The position numbers were made by a program, and so were the translations under genes. DNA of 16,327 nucleotides, from NCBI GenBank assembly GCA_002770795.1, contig PCTP01000099.1, forward strand, positions 3,826 through 20,152, in the 5' to 3' direction. The DNA is from Gammaproteobacteria bacterium CG22_combo_CG10-13_8_21_14_all_40_8 (GTDB taxonomy: Bacteria > Pseudomonadota > Gammaproteobacteria > Enterobacterales > GCA-002770795). The notes beneath the pieces were generated by a model, which was not told the DNA's origin, searched no databases, and saw nothing but the letters and a program-made list of their open reading frames with translations. Position 1 is the first letter of the stretch; the number at the start of each line of letters is the position of its first letter. Below, in pieces: positions 6,663 through 12,663 of this stretch.

Positions 6663-7736
6663 TTAAATAACATTTTCAGGCTTCTTTGCCAAAACCAATG
6701 AGGTCTGAAAACTTTTATTTTTCCCCCCTTCCTGTGCAGGGCGCAAAACATCCATCAATAGTCGTGTATTAGGCTCCATTCTTGAAAGCCATTGAACTAA
6801 TCGATTAGGATCTCCCACTAAACCACCATTTACTTTCAAAATAATATCACCGACTTGTAAACCAGCTTCTGTGGCTGGCGAGTCAGGGTAAAGATCTCGG
6901 ATGAGAATGCCACCACCTAAATCCATAATACCCAATTTTTGCGCACCTAATGGAGATAGAGGCGACCCACTTTTAACGCCTAACCAACCTCTAACCACTT
7001 TTCCATCACGAATAATATGCTCGACAACAAACTTAGTGAGAGAAATCGGAATCCCAAAATTAATCCCCTCAGCATCCTTAGATAGATAAGCCGAACTAAT
7101 ACCAATTAGCTTACCCTGACTATTAATTAAAGCCCCCCCGGAATTGCCCTTATTAAGGGCGGCATCGGTTTGAAATAGTTCTTCTAAATTAGGTTTTGCC
7201 GTCACACGTTCCGTCGCGCTCACAATACCAATAGTAGTACTTTGTCCGACACCAAAAGGATAACCTATAGCTAAAACCCAATCCCCTACTCTTATGGGAG
7301 CGGCATCTCCCATGGTTAAGAATGGGAGGTTCTTTTTACTCACTTGCAATACCGCTAGATCTGTTTTTTCATCAACCCCTACTAACTGAGCTGTCATAGG
7401 TATTCCATCGGCAAGTGCAACCAATATTGCTGCCGCATCTTCTACTACATGATAATTGGTGACAATATGCCCCAAATCATCAATCAAAACACCAGAACCT
7501 AAACTGCGCTCTTCCACGCCAGACTCCACTAATTGCGTGGTAATTCTCACCACAGCAGGCGCAGCTTTGGCAATAGCATCGGCATAACCTGAAGGGTTTT
7601 CAAGATTGATGGTGTTGTTGTTGATATTTTGGAATAAATTGCCCCCCCCTAATTTTGGAAAAAAGAGCAATAATATAAAACCACCAAGCAACCCAATCAC
7701 TAAGGATTTGAAGATGATGTTCAACCATTCTTTCAT
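6663..7736 (-). CDS. degS: Membrane-anchored serine protease DegS (AlgW-like)
   Basis: DegS/AlgW is an inner-membrane-anchored HtrA protease that senses misfolded outer-membrane porins through its PDZ domain and makes the first cut in the anti-sigma factor RseA (MucA in pseudomonads), releasing sigma-E. The 357 residues (E. coli 355) show one transmembrane anchor at about 8-26, a trypsin-like domain with H96 (TNYHVV), D126 (KTDLAVL) and S199 (KGNSGGAL), and one PDZ domain at about 255-350. R177, in the position of the regulatory E. coli R178, is present. The start lies 5 bp after the degQ stop with TAGG upstream, so the two form an operon. It contains runs of 8, 7 and 6 G. No rpoE or rse genes are in the window, so the substrate is inferred from the family. 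Confidence 0.92.
   Translation of the reverse strand: MKEWLNIIFKSLVIGLLGGFILLLFFPKLGGGNLFQNINNNTINLENPSGYADAIAKAAPAVVRITTQLVESGVEERSLGSGVLIDDLGHIVTNYHVVEDAAAILVALADGIPMTAQLVGVDEKTDLAVLQVSKKNLPFLTMGDAAPIRVGDWVLAIGYPFGVGQSTTIGIVSATERVTAKPNLEELFQTDAALNKGNSGGALINSQGKLIGISSAYLSKDAEGINFGIPISLTKFVVEHIIRDGKVVRGWLGVKSGSPLSPLGAQKLGIMDLGGGILIRDLYPDSPATEAGLQVGDIILKVNGGLVGDPNRLVQWLSRMEPNTRLLMDVLRPAQEGGKNKSFQTSLVLAKKPENVI
7133..7139 (-). repeat. G7 mononucleotide run at the DegS catalytic-serine motif
   Basis: Seven consecutive G on the coding strand encode the two Gly of GNSGGAL as GGG GGG and the first base of the Ala codon, immediately after the catalytic Ser codon TCC. Confidence 0.8.
7642..7649 (-). 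repeat. G8 mononucleotide run early in degS
   Basis: Eight consecutive G encode Gly30-Gly31-Gly32, just after the membrane anchor. Gain or loss of one base would shift the frame and leave only the anchor. Confidence 0.8.
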
Positions 7737-7741
7737 GCCTA

Positions 7742-9064
7742 TTACCTAATTCTGAGAGCTAATAGCTGATCCTCTCGCCAAACTCTTAACTGTATGGAAT
7801 CCATTCCAGCCAATAAATTTTTAAATTCCTGTAAATTATGACATCTATAACGCCCCACGCCTACAATTACATCATTTTTCATCAAACCCGCTAATGCGGC
7901 TTCACTTCTTTGATAAAGATCCAACACCAACACACCATCAGATTCTTTGGAAGCATCTTCATGTTGCTTCAACAAGACACCAGCCAACTTTTTATGATAC
8001 AAACCACCATCCTCGCTATCCTCTTTCTCAAGAGAAAGTTCAACAGCTATACTTTTCTTCTGGCCATTTCGTATAATTTCTAATTCAAATTTTTTCCCCA
8101 CAGGAAATAAGCCCACCAGATTATTGAGTTGCGCCAGTGAAACAACTGAACGCCCATCTACCGCTAATATAATATCATAAGCCTCCATACCAGCTTTGGC
8201 TGCGGAAGATCCTTGGGCAACATGGGTCACCACAACCCCTCTCGTTTCACTAATGTCGAATGCCTTAGAGAGCTGAGGGGTTAAAGTATCTCCTTCTATA
8301 CCCAAAAGGCTGCGCCGAACATGACCAAACTGAAGTAACTGTTGCATCAAACCATAGGCCAAATTAATGGGTATAGCAAAACCAATACCAACATTTCCAC
8401 CTGAAGGGCCAATGATAGCAGTATTAATGCCCACCAATTCTCCTCTTAAATTAACCAAAGCCCCCCCCGAGTTGCCTGGGTTAATGGCCGCATCAGTTTG
8501 AATAAAATCTTCAAAGTCCTCAATCCCTAAACCTTGTCGACCAACGGCACTGACAATGCCAGAAGTCACGCTTTGACCTAAATTAAAGGGGTTTCCTATA
8601 GCCACCACAAAATCACCCACCCTCAAATTATCCGAATCAAACAATTGAATGGCCACCAGAGCCTTGGGTTCAATTTGAATCACAGCAATATCCGATGCCT
8701 TATCACTTCCAATCAACTTAGCCGTAATCTGACGACCATCACTCAGATGCACCATAATTTCATTGGCATCCTCTATCACATGATGATTAGTTAAAATATA
8801 GCCTTTCTCTGCATTAACAATAACGCCAGAACCTAGACTTTGCGACTTTTGTGCAGGAAGTCGATAAATACGTCCCCAAAATGGATCTCGAACCATCGGT
8901 CCTTGTCGAACTCTCGTACTGGAAATATTCACCACAGCGGGGGATACTTTTTCAATCATTGGCGCTAAACTTGGCAACTCCTTACCCTCGACCACACTGG
9001 GTAAAGCAGACCATAAATGAGGAGAAAATATAAACATGAGTCCCAAAATGCTTCTTTTAAACAT
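7742..9064 (-). CDS. degQ: Periplasmic serine protease/chaperone DegQ (HtrA family)
   Basis: DegQ/DegP proteins degrade or hold misfolded proteins in the periplasm as large oligomers. The 440 residues (E. coli DegQ 455) start with a signal peptide (MFKRS, hydrophobic core at about 6-17, likely cut after LWSA at 20). The protease domain has H95 (TNHHVIED), D125 (KASDIAVI) and S199 (PGNSGGAL). Two PDZ domains follow, at about 250-345 and 355-440. The loop between SSTRVRQGP and LGSG is short (about 25 residues), which favours DegQ over DegP with its long LA loop. The ATG at 9064 has AGGT 9 nt upstream. It is followed by degS at 5 bp, the same order as E. coli degQ-degS. A run of 8 G crosses the catalytic-serine codon. 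Confidence 0.93.
   Translation of the reverse strand: MFKRSILGLMFIFSPHLWSALPSVVEGKELPSLAPMIEKVSPAVVNISSTRVRQGPMVRDPFWGRIYRLPAQKSQSLGSGVIVNAEKGYILTNHHVIEDANEIMVHLSDGRQITAKLIGSDKASDIAVIQIEPKALVAIQLFDSDNLRVGDFVVAIGNPFNLGQSVTSGIVSAVGRQGLGIEDFEDFIQTDAAINPGNSGGALVNLRGELVGINTAIIGPSGGNVGIGFAIPINLAYGLMQQLLQFGHVRRSLLGIEGDTLTPQLSKAFDISETRGVVVTHVAQGSSAAKAGMEAYDIILAVDGRSVVSLAQLNNLVGLFPVGKKFELEIIRNGQKKSIAVELSLEKEDSEDGGLYHKKLAGVLLKQHEDASKESDGVLVLDLYQRSEAALAGLMKNDVIVGVGRYRCHNLQEFKNLLAGMDSIQLRVWREDQLLALRIR
8461..8468 (-). repeat. G8 mononucleotide run at the DegQ catalytic-serine codon
   Basis: The serine codon TCG and the following GGG GGG GCT produce eight consecutive G on the coding strand. Slippage here would abolish the active site and everything downstream. 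Confidence 0.8.
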
Positions 9065-9126
9065 CGAGTTAACCTACTTTTAAGAAATTAATACATTGAG
9101 GAATAGGATAAATTGGGATCAATACC

Positions 9127-9156
9127 AAAATATTCAACCCTTTTCACAATAATCAA
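9127..9156 (-). promoter_or_regulatory. Possible degQ-degS promoter
   Basis: In the 137-bp gap between prmC and degQ, the complement carries TTGATT (9156-9151) and TATTTT (9132-9127) 18 bp apart. Each box matches the sigma-70 consensus at four of six positions. I saw no sigma-E type GGAACTT/GTCTAA pair. No strong terminator is visible after prmC, so readthrough is also possible. Confidence 0.25.
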
Positions 9157-9201
9157 ACTTATTCAGCCTAATTAACCTCGATGCGGAACAGAAAGCGTCT
9201 A

Positions 9202-10047
9202 TCAACTCATTGATTTCCTGCCGCCAGTCACTCTATCCAATCCCGCCAAATCCTTCCAAGTCGTTATTGATTGATAGTTAAGTGACTCTAACTTTTCTCT
9301 AATCTTTTGTGATTGTTGGTAACCATGCTCTATCAAAACCCATCCATCTGGATTCAAAGAGCCTGCGGAAAATTCAATGATTTGGTAAATATCGGCGTAA
9401 CCTTGTTGTTGTGCCCAAAGCGCACTTGAAGGTTCAAAGCGAAGATCACCTTGTTGCAGATGAGGATCATTTTCTTCAATATAGGGTGGATTTGATAGGA
9501 TAAGATCAAAGGAAATTTTTGCGACAGGCTTGCCCCAATCCCCTTGAAAGAATTGAATATTAGAGATGTTATTTGAATTGGCATTTAGTTTTGCGATATC
9601 CAGTGCTGCTTGGGAGAAATCCGTTGCATAAACTTGACTATCAGGTTTTTCACTGGCGACTGCCACGGCAATAGCACCAGAACCAGTCCCCAAATCAGCA
9701 ATCACAGCACGCTCTTTGGCTTTTTCTAATGCCAGTTCCACCAATAACTCAGTTTCAGGCCTTGGGATCAAAGTATCTGGAGTGACTTTAAAAGATAGCG
9801 ACCAAAACTCTTTTTCCCCTAAAATATAAGCGATGGGTTCACCCTGCTCTCTTCTCGACACCATCGCTTCAAAAATTTGAACGGTTTCCTGCTCAATCAA
9901 TCTCTCAGGCCAAGTCAGCAAATAACTGGAGTTTTTTTGCAAACAATATCCCAGTAATAACTGCGCCTCCATTCGTCCATTATTTTGAGGATGATGCAAT
10001 CGAATGCTGGCATCCTCTAATAATTGTGCAATACTCAGGGTTGTCAC
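9202..10047 (-). CDS. prmC: Peptide chain release factor N5-glutamine methyltransferase PrmC
   Basis: PrmC (HemK) uses S-adenosylmethionine to methylate the glutamine of the GGQ motif in release factors RF1 and RF2, raising termination efficiency. The 281 residues (E. coli 277) comprise an N-terminal helical recognition domain (about 1-80), the linker motif LIPRPETELLVE near 93-104, the SAM-binding motif DLGTGSGAIAVA at 118-129, and the catalytic NPPY at 186-189. The start is GTG at 10047; an in-frame TGA lies about 20 bp upstream, with no ATG between, and CGGAA is the likely ribosome binding site. The gene follows prfA, which encodes its substrate, in the usual hemA-prfA-prmC order; a 20-bp tandem repeat separates the two. 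Confidence 0.95.
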   Translation of the reverse strand: MTTLSIAQLLEDASIRLHHPQNNGRMEAQLLLGYCLQKNSSYLLTWPERLIEQETVQIFEAMVSRREQGEPIAYILGEKEFWSLSFKVTPDTLIPRPETELLVELALEKAKERAVIADLGTGSGAIAVAVASEKPDSQVYATDFSQAALDIAKLNANSNNISNIQFFQGDWGKPVAKISFDLILSNPPYIEENDPHLQQGDLRFEPSSALWAQQQGYADIYQIIEFSAGSLNPDGWVLIEHGYQQSQKIREKLESLNYQSITTWKDLAGLDRVTGGRKSMS

Positions 10048-10060
10048 AAACTTGATTCCG

Positions 10061-10140
10061 TCTCAGTCATTCTTCTGACATATCAGTTATTCTTCCGACA
10101 TATCAGTTATTCTTCCGACATATCAGTTATTCTTCCGACA
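10061..10140 (-). repeat. 20-bp tandem repeat (3 perfect + 1 diverged copy) spanning the prfA stop and prfA-prmC gap
   Basis: The plus-strand unit TATCAGTTATTCTTCCGACA occurs three times without change (10081-10140), and a fourth copy with three differences lies at 10061-10080. On the coding (minus) strand the first unit holds the last codons of prfA (Met-Ser-Glu-Glu-stop), so each further unit repeats an ATG TCG GAA GAA TAA mini-ORF; the diverged one reads ATG TCA GAA GAA TGA. Stops fall 5 nt before the next ATG. The unit is not a multiple of three, so successive copies are in different frames. There is no spacer diversity, so this is not a CRISPR array. Confidence 0.95.
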
Positions 10141-11212
10141 TAGAAGCTAACTGATCCGCTTGGTACTCACTCATCAGTGGTGCAATCACTATATCCAGCT
10201 CGCCTTCCATAATTTCGTCTAGCTTGTATAAGGTAAGATTAATTCGATGATCAGTCATACGCCCTTGAGGAAAATTGTAAGTTCTGATGCGATCAGAACG
10301 ATCCCCAGTACCCACTAAGTTACGTCGAGCCTCTTCTTGTTCTTGCTGTTGTGCTTGCTGCTGTTTAGCCATAATTCTGGCTTGTAACACCTTCATCGCT
10401 TTGGCACGGTTTTTATGCTGAGAACGTTCATCCTGACATTCCACCACAGTGCCCGTCGGCAAATGCGTGATCCGAATAGCAGAATCTGTTTTATTCACGT
10501 GCTGTCCACCAGCACCGGAAGATCTAAATGTGTCCACTTTGATATCGGCGGCATTGATCTCAGGCGCATCAATATCATCGACTTCAGGCATAATAGCAAC
10601 GGTACAAGCCGAGGTATGCACCCGACCTTGGCTCTCAGTTTCAGGCACTCGTTGTACTCGATGAGCGCCCGACTCAAATTTCAATCGCGAATACACTCTA
10701 TCGCCAACGACTCGGCAGATCACTTCTTTAAAACCACCTTTCTCACCTTCGCTTTGGCTCATAATCTCAATAGACCAACGCTTCTTTTCCGCGTACTTGC
10801 TATACATTCTGAACAAATTTCCCGAAAATATAGAGGCCTCATCACCACCAGTGCCAGCACGAATTTCCAGGTAAATGTTTTTTTCGTCATTGGGATCTGT
10901 GGGCAATAATGATTTTTGCAATTCGAGTTCAAGCTCCTCAATCAATTTCTTAGTAGCTTTAAAATCATCTTGAGCCATATCTCTAATATCGGGATCATCA
11001 TCCTTGAACATGTCTTCTACTGATTTCAGGTTCTCTTCAGCATTTTGAAAGTTTTTAAACTGCGTAACAACATCTTCAAGTTGAGAATACTCTTTCGAGA
11101 GATCGCGAAATTTATTCTGATCATTGATCACATCAGCGTTTCCTAAAAGAGCAGATAACTCTTCATGGCGTTCTGCAAGCAGCTCTAATTTATGGTAAAT
11201 AGATGGTTTCAT
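10127..11212 (-). CDS. prfA: Peptide chain release factor 1
   Basis: RF1 recognises UAA and UAG stop codons in the ribosomal A site and triggers release of the finished protein. The 361 residues (E. coli 360) include the tripeptide anticodon as P190-E191-T192 (the PxT form), the GGQ motif at 235-237 within SSGAGGQHVN, and the TSACTVAIMPE and LPTGTVVECQDERSQHKN blocks around them. Q237 is the residue PrmC methylates. The C-terminus QADQLASMSEE is family-typical, and its last codons are the unit that is tandemly copied downstream. The gene starts 3 bp after the hemA stop, and I see no Shine-Dalgarno sequence in the A/T-rich junction, so it probably relies on coupling to hemA translation. Confidence 0.97.
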   Translation of the reverse strand: MKPSIYHKLELLAERHEELSALLGNADVINDQNKFRDLSKEYSQLEDVVTQFKNFQNAEENLKSVEDMFKDDDPDIRDMAQDDFKATKKLIEELELELQKSLLPTDPNDEKNIYLEIRAGTGGDEASIFSGNLFRMYSKYAEKKRWSIEIMSQSEGEKGGFKEVICRVVGDRVYSRLKFESGAHRVQRVPETESQGRVHTSACTVAIMPEVDDIDAPEINAADIKVDTFRSSGAGGQHVNKTDSAIRITHLPTGTVVECQDERSQHKNRAKAMKVLQARIMAKQQQAQQQEQEEARRNLVGTGDRSDRIRTYNFPQGRMTDHRINLTLYKLDEIMEGELDIVIAPLMSEYQADQLASMSEE

Positions 11213-11215
11213 AAT

Positions 11216-12517
11216 TTAATTTTTTAAGTTTTTCTCTAGAGTGGGTTGATCTATGGATAAGGGCTCCATATTCAGTTCGAACATCTCTCTCACTTTATCG
11301 ACAGCCAGCTTATCACCATGTAATGAGGAATGTTGTAAGTATCGAGTTGGATGGTGCATATACTTATTAGTGAGTCGATGCGCAAAATCTCGCAGCACCT
11401 TGATCGCCATTTCATTGCCACCAAGATGTTTGATGGCACGATTCAGTTCATCAGCGGCCAAAGATTCAATTTGCGTTCTAAATTCGCGAATAACACTGAC
11501 ACCCTGTAATGAGTTTAACCACTTTTCAAACTGCTCGGCGGCTTTTTCAATCATCTGTAGCGCATCAGTCTTCGCACTCTCGCGGCACTTCATGTTTTCT
11601 TGAATCACATGATTGAGATCGTCTACCGTATATAGATAGATGTCTGATAATTCTGCCACTTCCGACTCAATATCATTAGGTACAGCCAAATCCACCATAA
11701 AAATAGGTCGTCGTTTGCGTTTTTTGAGAGCCCTTTCAACCATGCCCTTACCGATAATAGGTAACGGACTTCCTGTGGAAGAAATGACAATATCTGTTTG
11801 AGGTAATGCATCAGGGATTTCATCCAAAGAAATCACACTGGCACCGAACTCATTGGCTAGCTTTGCAGCACGCGCCATGGTTCTATTGGCAACCACCATA
11901 TTTCTCACACCCTGATTATAAAGGTGACGAGCGGCTAACTCGATAGTTTCCCCAGCACCAATAAACAAAGCATTAATGGTTTTAAGATCTGAAAATAACT
12001 GCTTGGCCAAACTTACTGCGGCAAAAGCAACAGAAACAGCACTAGAGCCTATATCTGTTTCGGTGCGCACTTTTTTGGCAATTGAGAAGGTTTGTTGAAA
12101 CAGCTGTTCCAGGCGGGTTCGGAGTGTGCCAGCTTCTCTGGCATGTTGATAGCTTTGTTTCAGCTGCCCTAATATTTGTGGTTCGCCCAATACCATGGAA
12201 TCCAGACCACAAGAAACCCCCATAATATGAGAAATAGCCTGTAAGTTGGTATATTTATACACATAGGGTAATAAATCATCCACTTTCAAGCCATGGAAAT
12301 CCTCTACCCAGCCAATGATGGTTTCGGGTTGATATTTTTCACAAACCGCATAAACCTCTGTACGGTTGCAAGTAGAGATGATACTCACTTCTTCTAATTG
12401 AGCATAATCTTGTAAAGAAGTCAGCGCTTGGTTAAGCTGCTCAGGATGGAATGTGACCTTCCCTCTGATTTCAACAGGCGCCGTATTATGATTTATACCT
12501 ATAACAATAATGTACAT
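11216..12517 (-). CDS. hemA: Glutamyl-tRNA reductase HemA
   Basis: HemA reduces the glutamate of Glu-tRNA(Glu) to glutamate-1-semialdehyde with NADPH, the first step of tetrapyrrole (haem) synthesis by the C5 route. The 433 residues (E. coli 418) show the nucleophile C50 in ISTCNRTEVYA, the conserved GLDSMVLGEPQILGQLK at 104-120, the nucleotide-binding FIGAGE at 185-190, and a helical dimerisation region after about 320 containing HHPTRYL. The start at 12517 keeps the canonical N-terminus (IVIGINHNTAPVEIR). The Lys-Lys pair near the N-terminus linked to haem-dependent turnover in Salmonella is absent here. It heads the hemA-prfA-prmC operon and is divergent from the TPR-lolB-ispE genes, as in pseudomonads. 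Confidence 0.97.
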   Translation of the reverse strand: MYIIVIGINHNTAPVEIRGKVTFHPEQLNQALTSLQDYAQLEEVSIISTCNRTEVYAVCEKYQPETIIGWVEDFHGLKVDDLLPYVYKYTNLQAISHIMGVSCGLDSMVLGEPQILGQLKQSYQHAREAGTLRTRLEQLFQQTFSIAKKVRTETDIGSSAVSVAFAAVSLAKQLFSDLKTINALFIGAGETIELAARHLYNQGVRNMVVANRTMARAAKLANEFGASVISLDEIPDALPQTDIVISSTGSPLPIIGKGMVERALKKRKRRPIFMVDLAVPNDIESEVAELSDIYLYTVDDLNHVIQENMKCRESAKTDALQMIEKAAEQFEKWLNSLQGVSVIREFRTQIESLAADELNRAIKHLGGNEMAIKVLRDFAHRLTNKYMHHPTRYLQHSSLHGDKLAVDKVREMFELNMEPLSIDQPTLEKNLKN

Positions 12518-12560
12518 ACAGTGATTCTAAAAATTTTGGCCACAAGGGATATAAAACCCT

Positions 12561-12569
12561 ATTATAACA
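12561..12569 (-). promoter_or_regulatory. Extended -10 promoter for hemA-prfA-prmC
   Basis: The complement reads TGTTATAAT, a perfect TATAAT with the upstream TGn extension, about 44 bp before the hemA start. There is no convincing -35 box, which fits an extended -10 promoter. The leader would be roughly 35 nt. Confidence 0.45.
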
Positions 12570-12590
12570 AGAAATAAGACGGAGAACTCT

Positions 12591-12619
12591 TTTATTAATT
12601 GACCTCCATCAGGTATAGT
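12591..12619 (+). promoter_or_regulatory. Possible promoter for the TPR-lolB-ispE genes
   Basis: TTTATT (12591-12596) and TATAGT (12614-12619) are 17 bp apart; the -10 box matches five of six positions and the -35 box three. A TTGACC at 12599 is a better -35 box but has no -10 at the right distance. Confidence 0.35.
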
Positions 12620-12663
12620 GCAAATTATCGTGCCAATAGTGTAACAAATTCATGAGAAATACA

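Noticed and set aside
9065..9201. Sigma-E promoter for degQ
   Set aside because: No GGAACTT-like box with a spaced GTCTAA-like box could be found on the minus strand of this gap.
10061..10140. CRISPR-like array
   Set aside because: Units are directly adjacent 20-bp copies with no spacers, and the first unit is part of prfA.
10643..10651. PET rather than PAT at the RF1 stop-codon recognition site as an altered code sign
   Set aside because: The motif is PxT, and Glu in the middle position is common in bacterial RF1 proteins.
10415..10909. 164-codon plus-strand open frame
   Set aside because: Lies antisense within prfA, whose product is unmistakable; the translation has no recognisable domain or ribosome binding site.
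11253..11603. 116-codon plus-strand open frame
   Set aside because: Antisense shadow of hemA with a low-complexity Ser/Cys-rich product.
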